This document shows, piece by piece, positions 26,440 through 35,248 of a stretch of DNA of 64,000 bases. The notes below the pieces were generated by a model that searched no databases, was not told where the DNA came from, and saw only the letters and a list, made by a program, of their open reading frames with translations. A program made the position numbers and the translations under genes. The stretch lies in assembly GCF_001650695.1 (NCBI RefSeq), contig NZ_LWQS01000103.1, positions 1-64,000 of the forward strand, in the 5' to 3' direction. How positions within the stretch are numbered: the first letter of the stretch is position 1; each line of letters begins with the position of its first letter. The stretch comes from Chloroflexus islandicus. Its GTDB lineage: Bacteria > Chloroflexota > Chloroflexia > Chloroflexales > Chloroflexaceae.

Positions 26440-26467
26440 AGTATAAATGGTTTGATCGCGTTGTCAA
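26440..26467 (-). promoter_or_regulatory. Sigma-70-type promoter for tmRNA
   Basis: On the minus strand, TTGACA (26462-26467), 16 bases, then TATACT (26440-26445). The mature 5' end at 26423 is about 17 bases beyond the -10, so a short leader is probably removed by RNase P. Confidence 0.78.
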
Positions 26468-26579
26468 TCGGTCTTGCGATAGAGATTCGTTAATGTGCAG
26501 GGGGAGATGGGGTAGAGCGGCGCTCTGCTCTTCCTTGCGTGGCTTGAAGGGCAGACAGATCATTCGGTTGGTCACACGC

Positions 26580-26720
26580 ATTGATCGCTATGCAATGCCT
26601 CAACACCCAGCTTTGCGCTCCCCTCTCCCGCGCCAGTGGGAGAGGGGCTGGGGGTGCGGGCCATCAGCCTGCGCAGCGGGCTTCGTACTCCCTAGTTCCG
26701 GATCAGATGTTGCTTGTCCG
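26580..26720. repeat. Intergenic repeat, copy related to 28885-29045
   Basis: Shared words are ttgatcgct, cgctcccctctcccgc/acgccagtgggagagg, gcgcagcgggcttcgta and cagatgtt followed by gtccgccct. The other copy is at 28885-29045, beyond the acyl-CoA synthetase, so that gene is also bracketed by repeats. No gene lies in 26424-26862. Confidence 0.75.
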
Positions 26721-26862
26721 CCCTTACTTGCGTGGGGGCGGGTTATGGGAGATACTATACATATCGTTTGGATCTGAAAATGAAACCGCGAAGGTGTGAT
26801 TCGCTTCTGGCTGTTGCATGGGCGGTGCAGCGCATGCTACGGCGCGAGCGCAGGAGGACGTG

Positions 26863-28512
26863 ATGGCTGGCATTTACGACATCGGGTTAGAGAAAACTGC
26901 TGCGAATTATGTGCCGTTGACGCCGTTATCGTTGCTGAAGCGGGCGGCGTTGGTGCATCCGCAGTTGCCGGCAGTGATCCACGGCGAGCGGCGCTATACG
27001 TGGGCGCAGGTCTACGAGCGCGCGCGGCGGTTGGCGTCGGCGTTGCGCGCCGCCGGGGTTGGTCACGGCGATACGGTGGCGGCGGTGTTGAGCAATACGC
27101 CGGAGATGTACGAGTGCCATTTTGGCGTGCCCGGCGCCGGCGCGGTGCTCAATACGATTAATGTCCGGCTCGATGCGGCAACCATCGCCTTTATCCTTGA
27201 TCACGGCGAAGCCAAGGTGTTGATCACCGACCGCGAGTTTGCGCCGGTGGTGAAAGCGGCGCTTGACCAGTTGGGCCGTTCGTTGTTGGTGATCGATGTG
27301 GATGACCCGGAGTACACCGGCCCCGGCGACCGGCTAGGTGCGCTCGATTATGAAAGCTTTCTGGCGAGCGGCGATCCGCAGTTCGAGTTGATCTACCCCG
27401 CTGATGAGTGGGATGCGATTTCGCTCAATTACACGTCGGGTACCACGGCCAACCCCAAGGGTGTGGTCTACCACCACCGCGGCGCTTACCTCAACGCGCT
27501 CTCGAATATCGTGTCGTGGGGGATGCCGCACCACGCGGTGTACCTGTGGACGCTGCCGATGTTCCATTGCAATGGCTGGTGCTTTCCGTGGACGATGGCG
27601 GCGAATGCGGGGACGAATATCTGTTTGCGGAAGGTGGATGCCGGTTTGATTTGGCAGGCGATTGAGCGGTATCGGGTGACGCACTACTGTGGCGCGCCGA
27701 TTGTCCATTCGCTGATCGCCAACAATGCGCCACCCCATTGGCGGGCCGGGCAGGGGAGCCACAAGGTGAGCGGGTTGATTGCGGCGGCCCCGCCGCCAGT
27801 GGCGGTGTTGCAGGCGATGGCCGAGATTGGCTTTGAGATTACCCACGTTTATGGGTTGACCGAGACGTATGGCCCGGCGGCGGTGTGCGCCAAGCAACCC
27901 GATTGGGCAACGTTGCCGATCGAGGAGCAGGCGCGGTTGAATGGCCGGCAGGGGGTGACGTACCACGCCGAAGAGGCGATTGGGGTGTTTGATCCGGCGA
28001 CGATGCAGCCAGTGCCGTGGGATGGCCAGACCATGGGTGAGGTGATGTTCCGCGGCAATATTGTGATGAAGGGCTATCTCAAGAACCCGGCAGCCACCGA
28101 GACGGCCTTCCGCGATGGTTGGTTCCATTCCGGCGATTTGGCGGTGGTGCATCCCGATGGCTATATCAAGATTACCGATCGGGCGAAGGATATTATCATT
28201 TCGGGTGGCGAGAATATTTCGTCGATCGAGGTGGAAGATGCGCTGTATAAGCATCCGGCGGTGATGCTGGCGGCGGTGGTAGCGGCTCCCGATCCGAAAT
28301 GGGGGGAGGTGCCGCATGCATTTATCGAGTTGCGTGACGGGGTGAGTGTGACCGAAGAGGAGTTGCAGCAGCATTGCCGGAAGTATTTGGCGGGTTACAA
28401 GATTCCGAAGAAGTTTACCTTTGGGCCGTTGCCCAAGACCTCGACCGGCAAGATTCAGAAGTTTATTCTACGCGAACAGGCCAAATCGCGGCAGGCCATC
28501 GCTGACGTGTAG
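26863..28512 (+). CDS. Acyl-CoA synthetase (AMP-binding)
   Basis: The 549-residue ANL-superfamily ligase activates a carboxylic acid as an acyl-AMP and joins it to CoA. The P-loop-like motif is YTSGTTANPKGVVYHHRG, the adenine-site motif THVYGLTETYGP, the hinge DRAKDIIISGGENISS, and the catalytic lysine lies in KTSTGKIQKF. The sequence resembles the fatty-acyl/methylmercaptopropionyl-CoA ligase branch, so a medium-chain or short-chain substrate is possible but not shown. The start at 26863 follows AGGAGG. It stands alone between repeat tracts. Confidence 0.92.
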   Translation: MAGIYDIGLEKTAANYVPLTPLSLLKRAALVHPQLPAVIHGERRYTWAQVYERARRLASALRAAGVGHGDTVAAVLSNTPEMYECHFGVPGAGAVLNTINVRLDAATIAFILDHGEAKVLITDREFAPVVKAALDQLGRSLLVIDVDDPEYTGPGDRLGALDYESFLASGDPQFELIYPADEWDAISLNYTSGTTANPKGVVYHHRGAYLNALSNIVSWGMPHHAVYLWTLPMFHCNGWCFPWTMAANAGTNICLRKVDAGLIWQAIERYRVTHYCGAPIVHSLIANNAPPHWRAGQGSHKVSGLIAAAPPPVAVLQAMAEIGFEITHVYGLTETYGPAAVCAKQPDWATLPIEEQARLNGRQGVTYHAEEAIGVFDPATMQPVPWDGQTMGEVMFRGNIVMKGYLKNPAATETAFRDGWFHSGDLAVVHPDGYIKITDRAKDIIISGGENISSIEVEDALYKHPAVMLAAVVAAPDPKWGEVPHAFIELRDGVSVTEEELQQHCRKYLAGYKIPKKFTFGPLPKTSTGKIQKFILREQAKSRQAIADV

Positions 28513-29500
28513 GCGCGGTAGAGCCGGACGGCTGTCCGGCTCCGCAAAGGGCGTAGAGAGATCAAACGCAAAGGCGCAAGGAACGCAAAGGGCGCAGAGA
28601 GATCAAACACAAAGCCGCGGTAGAGCCGGACGGCTGTCCGGCTCCGCAGAGGGCGCAAAGATTGTTGATATGGTGATCATCCTCCGCGCCCTTCGCGCCT
28701 GCTGCGGTACCCACCGCCCTCCCCCGCCGGTGGCAAACACATGTTCGCGTTTGTGGCTTTTGTGTGTTTTTGTGGCTATTCCCTCCGCGCCCTCGGCGAC
28801 CTCTGCGGTAAATACCTTACCCCCACCCCGTGCCCCTCCCCCGCTGGGGGAGGGGCGGACAGAACACTTGCCCGAATACAACCGTTGATCGCTGTGCGAT
28901 GCCTAAAAGGCTGGTGCTGCGCTCCCCTCTCCCACGCCAGTGGGAGAGGGACTGGAGGTGGGGCCAGCAGCCCGCGCAGCGGGCTTCGTAATCCTAGCCC
29001 GGCCCTTTAGGGCCGGGTTCTGGACAGATGTTCTGTCCGCCCTTGAACCCCGCTGGGGGAGGGGAAGCTGACTCCTCCCCCCAGCGGGGGGAGGCTGGGA
29101 GGGGGGGCAATACCAAGGCGCAGAGCGAGCAAAGGCGCTGTAGAGCCGGACGGCTGTCCGGCTCCGCAAAGGGCGCAGAGATTGTTAATATGGCGATCAT
29201 CCCCCGCGCCCCCTGCAGTAAACAACGCACTCCCCGCCGGGGGCAAACACATGTTCGCGTTTGTGGCTTTTGTGTGTTTTTGTGGCTATTCCCTCCGCGC
29301 CCTCGGCGTCCTCTGCGGTAAAAACTTGCCCCCACTTTGTGCCTTTTGCGTCTCTTTGTGGCTATTCCCTGTTCCAACCACATCTCTACCTGAGCCGGTT
29401 CGTTCCGCTATCGGGGGAGATTGCTTCGGTCGGGCGACTCCCAGCCGCGCTGGGAGCCGCCCCTCCCTCGCAATGACAAGCGGCAAGCGGGGGATGGTGT
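28513..29500. repeat. Repeat-rich intergenic region
   Basis: No gene is supported. It contains three copies of the palindrome gagccggac-ggct-gtccggctc (28521-28542, 28623-28644, 29143-29164), a ~70-bp duplication beginning gcaaacacatgttcgcgttt (28733 and 29245), a copy of the 26.6 kb repeat (28885-29045), cccccagcggggg-type hairpins, and a diverged gggggagattgcttcgg block near 29415 as in the vapBC-flanking repeat. Confidence 0.85.
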
Positions 29501-29526
29501 ACCCTCCCCCCAGCCCCAAATGAGAA

Positions 29527-29535
29527 TGGTATACT
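29527..29535 (+). promoter_or_regulatory. Extended -10 promoter element
   Basis: TGGTATACT lies 30 bases before the start at 29565, identical to those before moxR and the photolyase operon, again without a clear -35. Confidence 0.5.
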
Positions 29536-29564
29536 GAAAGAAAGCAGTTGTCCGTGGAGTCGCT

Positions 29565-30167
29565 ATGCGCGGAATTGGCCGGTTGTTACGAGTGATCTTC
29601 CGCGGGCCAGAACGCGCGTTTGGCTGTCTGGTCTTCTTTTTGGGCGGGTTTAGTTTGGCGACGTGGCCGCTGGCCGGCGTGGGGCCGATTATGGCCCTGA
29701 TCACGCTGTTGATTATCGTCACCGGTCTGGTGCTCTTTTGGCGTGATGCGGGCTGGTGGCGCCGGTTGTGGGGCGGCGGGTTGATGCTGGCGGTGGCGGC
29801 GGCGATTATCGCCTTGCTGAATCCCGATACGCCCCATGGTGCGTTGTTTCGGGTGGTGGCGTGGCTGTCGCTGCTGCCGGCTCTGTTTGCGGTTGCGAGC
29901 TTTGCGGTGAAGCAGTGGCGGGCTGCGCCGGCAGATGGTGAGGATAGGGCAAATCATCCACCCCCGCCGCAGCCGGTGGCTCCGCCAGCCGGCCCGTCTG
30001 AATTGCCGCCGCCGTTGCCGCGTTCCACGTCGCCGGTGGCGCCAGCCGAGCTGCCGCCGCCGTTGCCGCGCCGGGCGCTAGCAGCCGAGGACGATCTGTT
30101 GGCGCAGTTGTTGGGTGTGCCGCCGGAGAATGAGCATGGAGATCGATCCACGCGCGCGCTTGATTGA
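29565..30167 (+). CDS. Membrane protein with proline-rich C-terminal tail
   Basis: The 200-residue protein has about four hydrophobic segments in residues 18-115 (for example PIMALITLLIIVTGLVLFW and LMLAVAAAIIALL). A C-terminal tail contains the repeated sequence ELPPPLPR (twice), which could bind a partner. No family is recognised. It is followed, with a 32-bp overlap, by an esterase gene and then a histidine kinase gene, so it may be part of a signalling operon. Confidence 0.72.
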   Translation: MRGIGRLLRVIFRGPERAFGCLVFFLGGFSLATWPLAGVGPIMALITLLIIVTGLVLFWRDAGWWRRLWGGGLMLAVAAAIIALLNPDTPHGALFRVVAWLSLLPALFAVASFAVKQWRAAPADGEDRANHPPPPQPVAPPAGPSELPPPLPRSTSPVAPAELPPPLPRRALAAEDDLLAQLLGVPPENEHGDRSTRALD

Positions 30168-31047
30168 ATGGCCGAGCGCAGCGTTAGGTGTGACCGGGCG
30201 GATGTATGTCTATGCGCCGCCGGATTACCAGCCAGAGGGGCCGCCGCTGCCGGTGGTCTATTTGTTGCGCGGTCACGAGCGCGAGTGGGTGAACCGGCGC
30301 GAGGACGAGAGCCGGTTCGGGAGCGCGATCGATGTCTATGAGCGGGTGCGGGCGCGCGGCGACGTGGGGCCGTTGTTGCTGGCTATGCCCGGCTTGGCGA
30401 GCGCTGATAATCGCATTCCCGGCCTGCTGGCCGATTTTGTCGCGCCGGAGCTTACCGATGCTCCCGGGGTGGGCAGTGGCCGCTTCGCCACCTTCTTTTT
30501 CGATGAGGTGTTGCCGTTGATGGAACGTGAATTTGGCGCGCACCCGGCGGCGCGGGCCTTGACCGGATTCTCGCTCGGCGGCTATATGGCGGTCAAAGCG
30601 GTGGCGCTGCGCCCCGATCTGTTTGTCAGCGTCAGCGCCTACGATGGCTCGTTTCCGTATGCCAGCGATGGCGGGCGGATGGCGCGGCGCTACGATACGC
30701 TGCTCAACGCGACGATGTTCGATCCGGCGTTGGGCCGTCCGCGCACCCCGGAAGTGATGCGTGCGCAGAATCCGATCTGTCTGTTGATGCAAGCTGACCG
30801 GGCGGCGCTGAGACGGATTACGTGGATGATCCAGTACGGGCCGGAGCATATTGAGCCGTGGGGGTCGAATTTTTACCGCGGTGAGTATCTCTTGCGCGCA
30901 CTGGCGACGCTAGGCATCGCGAACGCGGTACCGGTGGCGGCGCTGCCCGACGGTGCGCATACGTGGGCCGTGGCCGACCGCCATCTCGAACAGGCCTTGC
31001 CGTTGCACTATCGAGCGTTTGAACGGGTCTTAGCACACCGGCTATGA
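30136..31047 (+). CDS. Esterase-family alpha/beta hydrolase
   Basis: The 303-residue protein resembles putative esterases of the esterase D/enterochelin esterase type. The nucleophile elbow is LTGFSLGGYMAVKA, preceded by strand VVYLLRGHER; the probable catalytic His is in LPDGAHTWA near the C-terminus, and an Asp lies in between. No signal peptide is seen, so it is cytosolic. The start at 30136 is supported by GGAG seven bases upstream. It overlaps both neighbours (ATGA with the kinase gene). Substrate unknown. Confidence 0.85.
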   Translation: MEIDPRARLIEWPSAALGVTGRMYVYAPPDYQPEGPPLPVVYLLRGHEREWVNRREDESRFGSAIDVYERVRARGDVGPLLLAMPGLASADNRIPGLLADFVAPELTDAPGVGSGRFATFFFDEVLPLMEREFGAHPAARALTGFSLGGYMAVKAVALRPDLFVSVSAYDGSFPYASDGGRMARRYDTLLNATMFDPALGRPRTPEVMRAQNPICLLMQADRAALRRITWMIQYGPEHIEPWGSNFYRGEYLLRALATLGIANAVPVAALPDGAHTWAVADRHLEQALPLHYRAFERVLAHRL

Positions 31048-32432
31048 AATCGCCTCCCCGCAATACGATCGAACTTCTCGTTCGCCTGCGCTGGCCGTTT
31101 GCGGCAGTGGTCGGGTTGCTGTTTGCGCTTACCCGGCTGGTGGAAGGGATCTTGTTCGATACCGCGATGGAGACGCCAACCGGGCGGGCGGTTGATCCGA
31201 TTGTCTGGGGGTTGCTGGCGTTTGCCGCGATTTGGATCGTGTTTAGTTGGGCGATCCGGCAAGAGCGGGAGCGGATCTCGAACGAGACGCGCATGCTCGA
31301 GGCCCTGCGTGAGAGTAATGAACGGCTGGAATTGCTTTATGAAATTAACCAGCGGGTTGCGTCGAGCGCCACCCTCGATGAGGTGCTCGATTATGCGATT
31401 ACGCTGCCGGCCCGCTTGGTTGATGCGGCGGCGGCGGCGATTGTGCTGACCGATGAGCAGGGCCAGCCGTATACGGCGCGGGTGACCGGGATCGATGCGG
31501 TGATGTTGGAACGGGCGCGGGCTGCGTTTGGGTTGCGCGCCATGCCTGCGCCGCCGGCCCAACCATCGGTGCTGCGGCCCCAGCAAGCCTGCGGTTGGGC
31601 GGCTTGCTTGGTGTTGCCGCTGGCTGAGCGTGACGCGCCGCCGATCGGCTGGATCGAGGCGTTCCTCAAAGAGGGCGAAGCGGCGCTGCGCGAAGCGCGC
31701 CAGCCGTTGTTGGCGACGGTTGCCAGCGAGTTGGCCGAAGCGGTGGTCAATAGCCGGCGGCGCGACCGTGTGATCGCCAGTGTTGCGGCGGTTGAGCGGG
31801 CGATTAGCGCCGAGCGCACCCGGATTGCGCGCGATCTGCACGATGGGGTGGCCCAGTCGCTGGCCTTTATGCGCATGCGGATCAATCTGTGGGAAGATTG
31901 GCTGGAACAAGATCCGGCGCGTTTGCGTGAAGAGTTTGCGACCTTCAAAGCGAATCTGCGCGCGCAGATCGAAGAGTTGCGCCGCGCGATCTTTGCCCTG
32001 CGCCCGATTGAGATTGGCCAGCTTGGGTTTGCCGGCGCGTTGCGCCGCTTTGTCACCGAGTTTGCCGAGCAGCACGATTGGGATGTTGAAATTGACTTGA
32101 CCGATCTGCCGCCCGATCTGCCGCCGGTGCTGGAATTAGCCGCGTTCCGGTTCGTCCAAGAGGCGTTGAACAACACGGCCAAACATGCCCAAGCGCGGCG
32201 GGTGTGGGTGAAGCTCGGCGTGCGCGATCAGGGGTTGATCATTCACGTGCGGGATGACGGGGTTGGCTTTAATCCCGGCGAAGAGCCGCCGGCGGGCCAT
32301 TTGGGCCTGCGCCAGATGCGCGAACGGGCAGCGGCACTCGATGGGCAGGTGACGATTATTTCGCGTCCCGGCGATGGGACTGAGGTGCGGGTGTGGTTGC
32401 CGTTGATCTATTCGGCGGTGGCGGTGTCGTAG
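31044..32432 (+). CDS. NarL-type sensor histidine kinase
   Basis: The 462-residue kinase has two N-terminal transmembrane helices (FAAVVGLLFALTRLV and WGLLAFAAIWIVFSWAI), a GAF-like middle region (ELLYEINQRVASSATLDEVL onward), a HisKA_3 phospho-acceptor box ERTRIARDLHDGVAQSL and a HATPase domain (FVQEALNNTAKHA, DDGVGF, GLRQMRERA). It would pair with a LuxR/NarL-type response regulator, but none is adjacent. Its start overlaps the esterase stop. Confidence 0.93.
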   Translation: MKSPPRNTIELLVRLRWPFAAVVGLLFALTRLVEGILFDTAMETPTGRAVDPIVWGLLAFAAIWIVFSWAIRQERERISNETRMLEALRESNERLELLYEINQRVASSATLDEVLDYAITLPARLVDAAAAAIVLTDEQGQPYTARVTGIDAVMLERARAAFGLRAMPAPPAQPSVLRPQQACGWAACLVLPLAERDAPPIGWIEAFLKEGEAALREARQPLLATVASELAEAVVNSRRRDRVIASVAAVERAISAERTRIARDLHDGVAQSLAFMRMRINLWEDWLEQDPARLREEFATFKANLRAQIEELRRAIFALRPIEIGQLGFAGALRRFVTEFAEQHDWDVEIDLTDLPPDLPPVLELAAFRFVQEALNNTAKHAQARRVWVKLGVRDQGLIIHVRDDGVGFNPGEEPPAGHLGLRQMRERAAALDGQVTIISRPGDGTEVRVWLPLIYSAVAVS

Positions 32433-32560
32433 GGAGCAGAGCGGCGCTCTACTCGTACTGATGGAACGACGGGCAGCGAGGGGGCAGAGCAGCGCTCTGC
32501 CCGTACAGGCTGGGGCAGAGCAGCGCGCTGACATGGCGGATTGGCCCCGCCGAGTGCAAC
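32433..32560. repeat. cagagc/gctctg palindromic repeats after the kinase gene
   Basis: Three variants of the family (g)gcagagc-n-gctctgccc follow one another. The same family occurs at 33590-33616 and as the array at 38.4 kb. The rest of the gap to 32654 has no gene. Confidence 0.65.
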
Positions 32561-32654
32561 TTTTGACCGATACCGCATTGCGCTGGTGGTAAGGTAAGAT
32601 ACAACTATGAATATGCCACCACGCCGGTGTGGTGATCATTGCAGACGAGGAGCT

Positions 32655-33584
32655 ATGACCACGACAACCACTGACCGCATCCACATCTTCGAGCAGGTGT
32701 TAGCCGGCCTCATGCGCCGTTACCGCGAGCGGGTGCCGGATGTGACTGCTATCGCGCAAGCGATGGTCGCCGAAGGGATTATCGATTCCCCAGAAGCGAT
32801 CGAGAATGACCATATCGCCTTCCGCACCATGGGAGTGCCGCAGCTCGGCATTCGCTCGCTCGAGAAGATTTTTCTGCATTACGGGTACGAGCGGCGCGAC
32901 CGCTATCACTTCCCGGCCAAGAAGCTCGATGCCTTCTGGTACCTCCCGCCGCGCCCCGATTTGCCGCGCATCTTCATCTCTGAATTGCGCGTCGGCGATC
33001 TATCGCCGGAAGCGGCCGCAATTATTCGCAGCTATACCGATGAAGTGACCGCTGATCCGGTTGATGCGCTCGATTTGGATGATGCGGCGCAGGTGGATGA
33101 CTTCCTGCACCGGCCGCTCTGGCGCTTGCCCACGTGGGCTGATTATCAACGCTTGGCCGCCGAGAGTGAGTATGCCGCGTGGGTGATTTACAACCGCTAC
33201 TACCTCAATCACTTTACGATCACGGTGCATAATTTGCCCGCCGGCTACAACACCATCGCCGATTTCAACGCCTTCCTTGAACGGCACGGCTTCAAGCTCA
33301 ACGATGCCGGCGGCAAGATCAAGGTTAGCCCCGACGGCAAACTGTTGCAGTCGAGCACCGTCGCTGAGCTGATCTGGGCTGAATTTGCCGGCGGCGAGCG
33401 CCACCAGATTGCGGGGTCGTATGTGGAGTTTGCCGAACGGCGTCCGCTCGATGCGTTTGCCCATCTGCCGCCGCACGAGCTGCGCCGCGAGCATCGCCGC
33501 GAAGGATTTGAGGCCGGTAACGCCGATAAGATCTTCGAGAGCACCTACAGCACCCAAACCGCCAAACGCGCCGCGGAGCATTAA
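32655..33584 (+). CDS. 2-oxoadipate dioxygenase/decarboxylase-like protein (DUF1338)
   Basis: The 309-residue protein matches the DUF1338/HglS family, Fe(II) enzymes that convert 2-oxoadipate to 2-hydroxyglutarate in lysine breakdown. The N-terminal metal His appears in NDHIAFRTMG, with the family block HFPAKKLDAFWYLPP and ISELRV, then NHFTITVHNLP (second His) and the C-terminal EFAERRPLDAF region. The start at 32655 follows ACGAGGAGCT. No other lysine-catabolism genes are nearby. Confidence 0.87.
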   Translation: MTTTTTDRIHIFEQVLAGLMRRYRERVPDVTAIAQAMVAEGIIDSPEAIENDHIAFRTMGVPQLGIRSLEKIFLHYGYERRDRYHFPAKKLDAFWYLPPRPDLPRIFISELRVGDLSPEAAAIIRSYTDEVTADPVDALDLDDAAQVDDFLHRPLWRLPTWADYQRLAAESEYAAWVIYNRYYLNHFTITVHNLPAGYNTIADFNAFLERHGFKLNDAGGKIKVSPDGKLLQSSTVAELIWAEFAGGERHQIAGSYVEFAERRPLDAFAHLPPHELRREHRREGFEAGNADKIFESTYSTQTAKRAAEH

Positions 33585-33589
33585 GCAAG

Positions 33590-33616
33590 TAGGGGCAGAG
33601 CGAAGCTCTGCCCCTA
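33590..33616. terminator. Bidirectional hairpin terminator candidate
   Basis: TAGGGGCAGAGC and its exact complement flank GAA, a 12-bp stem between the convergent DUF1338 and glutaredoxin genes. It is a member of the cagagc/gctctg palindrome family. Confidence 0.6.
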
Positions 33617-33620
33617 CCGG

Positions 33621-33872
33621 TTACCCCATCTGGCTCAATTTCTCTTGCAAAGCCCGGTTCGACGGCTCCACCAAAATCGAACCATCGGGGAAGACGATCG
33701 TCGGCACACTCTGATTGCCGTGGTTGACCTTCACCACAAACTCGGCTGCGGCCGGATTGTGTTCGATGTTGATGTAGGTGTACGGCGCGCCGTGCTGGTC
33801 AAGCACCCGCTGAGCGCGGCGGCAATCGGGGCACCAGTTGGTGCCGTAGACGACGATAGGTTGCAGCGACAT
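33621..33872 (-). CDS. Glutaredoxin-like protein (mycoredoxin type)
   Basis: This 83-residue thioredoxin-fold protein has the redox motif WCPDCRRAQRVL near residue 13, the cis-Pro region SVPTIVFPDGS and a short C-terminal helix. It resembles mycoredoxin/NrdH-like glutaredoxins, which reduce mixed disulfides with low-molecular-weight thiols. It lies upstream of a convergent-gene terminator and downstream of the yceI-like gene on the same strand. Confidence 0.9.
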   Translation of the reverse strand: MSLQPIVVYGTNWCPDCRRAQRVLDQHGAPYTYINIEHNPAAAEFVVKVNHGNQSVPTIVFPDGSILVEPSNRALQEKLSQMG

Positions 33873-33962
33873 AGCCTCCTCACCAAGTGTATTCCACGAA
33901 TGAAGCTGCGTGAAGCAGCTTCATTATGAAGTATACCAGTATTTTGCGTTCCTGCTGTCGGT

Positions 33963-34511
33963 TTACGCCGCGACCGGCTCCTCTTGCGGCACCTGCTTAA
34001 CGATTTCGATCTCGATGTCGATCGTCACCTCTTCGCCAACCAGCACGCCGCCCGTCTCGAGCGCAACATTCCACGTCAGGCCCCAGTCTTTGCGGTTGAT
34101 CTTGGTGCTGGCGCTGAAGCCGGCGCTGAGCGTGCCCCACGGCGATTTCGACTGGCCGTTGTACTCGACTTCCAGCGCCACTTCACGGGTGACGCCGCGG
34201 ATCGTCAAGTCGCCAATGATGCGGCCATGGCTGTCGTCAATGACCTCCACCCGCTTGCTGGCAAACGTGATCGTCGGGTAGTTGGCGACATCGAGGAAGT
34301 CGGGTGACATCAGGTGGCCGTCGCGTCGCTCGTCGCGGGTGTCGATGCTGGCCGCGTCGATGGTGACATTCACTGACGAATTGACCGGATTCTGCTCATC
34401 AAAATTGACTGTGCCGTCAAACCGGCTAAAGCGACCGCGCACCTTCGAGATCATCATGTGGCGGACCGAGAAAGTAATCATCGAGTGTGAAGCGTCAATC
34501 ACCCACGTCAT
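33963..34511 (-). CDS. YceI-family lipid-binding-like protein
   Basis: The 182-residue protein is a YceI-family lipocalin-like barrel. Typical blocks are WVIDASHSMITFSVRHMM, SVNVTIDAASIDT, RDGHLMSPDFLDV and GDLTIRGVTREV. YceI relatives bind isoprenoid chains; no signal peptide is seen here, so a cytosolic form is likely. It lies near the OsmC gene, and both families are linked to stress. Confidence 0.93.
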   Translation of the reverse strand: MTWVIDASHSMITFSVRHMMISKVRGRFSRFDGTVNFDEQNPVNSSVNVTIDAASIDTRDERRDGHLMSPDFLDVANYPTITFASKRVEVIDDSHGRIIGDLTIRGVTREVALEVEYNGQSKSPWGTLSAGFSASTKINRKDWGLTWNVALETGGVLVGEEVTIDIEIEIVKQVPQEEPVAA

Positions 34512-34629
34512 ACGGTTGTTGCTCCTGTGAGATTAGCATATCTTGTTCACGTAACCCAGCATAACGGGTGAGCGTCAACAAGAGCGTCAACAGGAGCGTG
34601 AACAACGGGCAAGGGGTTTGAGAGGTGAG

Positions 34630-34653
34630 AGAGACGGCCCAGCGGGCCGTCTC
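34630..34653. repeat. Second copy of the gagacggccc palindrome
   Basis: GAGACGGCCC, loop AGC, GGGCCGTCTC: the same element as at 12718-12742, here between osmC and yceI where it could attenuate transcription. Just before it, gagcgtcaaca recurs in a short run (34570-34605). Confidence 0.7.
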
Positions 34654-34674
34654 GGTGCGGCTGGTTGGTGCGCG

Positions 34675-35115
34675 CTAGTTTGCCTCATCCAACGACGGCA
34701 CGATCTCGTAGCGGTAGCGAATATCTACCGTTGCGCCGAGCATACGCCAGACCGGGCAATAGCGGTCGCGTGACAACTCGATGGCGCGTTCGAGTGCTGC
34801 TGGATCGACGTCGCCGGCGCAGCGGTAGACCAGCTCAATCTCGGTGTACGGCTTGGGATACTCGTCGCCGCGCACGCCTTGCACGCGCACTTCAAGGCCG
34901 GTCACTGGCTGGCGCTTCTTGCGCAAGATACTAATCACGTCCATCCCTGAACAGCCGCCCAACGCCATCAGCACTGTCTCCATCGGCGAGGGGCCGGCGA
35001 GATCGGTATTGCCTTCGTGCGGGCTATCGAGTTCGATCGGGCGGCCCGAATTGGCCACGGCGGTAAAGTGGAGACCTTCGCGCAGGCGGACGCTGGCGGT
35101 AATCACTGCTCCCAT
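34675..35115 (-). CDS. OsmC-family peroxiredoxin-like protein
   Basis: The 146-residue protein fits the OsmC/Ohr superfamily that reduces organic hydroperoxides. The two conserved cysteines appear in MALGGCSGMDVI and in DRYCPVWRML, and a DSPHEGN-like region precedes the first. The SPMETVLMALGGC form is the YhfA-like OsmC branch. The start at 35115 follows GAGAGG. It is divergent from lycopene cyclase. Confidence 0.92.
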   Translation of the reverse strand: MGAVITASVRLREGLHFTAVANSGRPIELDSPHEGNTDLAGPSPMETVLMALGGCSGMDVISILRKKRQPVTGLEVRVQGVRGDEYPKPYTEIELVYRCAGDVDPAALERAIELSRDRYCPVWRMLGATVDIRYRYEIVPSLDEAN

Positions 35116-35178
35116 ACACAACCTCTCAAGGTAGGCGACGAATTGGCAGGCAAACCGGTATTACTGCCGATCTTGCCG

Positions 35179-35206
35179 TTTCCAGTATAGCACTCCGGGT
35201 TATAAT
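35179..35206 (+). promoter_or_regulatory. Probable promoter of the lycopene cyclase gene
   Basis: A perfect TATAAT (35201-35206) lies 43 bases before the ATG. A weak TTTCCA (35179-35184) is at 16-base spacing. Confidence 0.55.
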
Positions 35207-35248
35207 GCAAAAAGGGCAGGCCAAATGGCCGCAGGGAGAACAGGGCGT

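Noticed and set aside
27334-28374. 346-codon minus-strand frame in the acyl-CoA synthetase gene
   Set aside because: Shadow of a clear ANL-family gene with all motifs on the plus strand.
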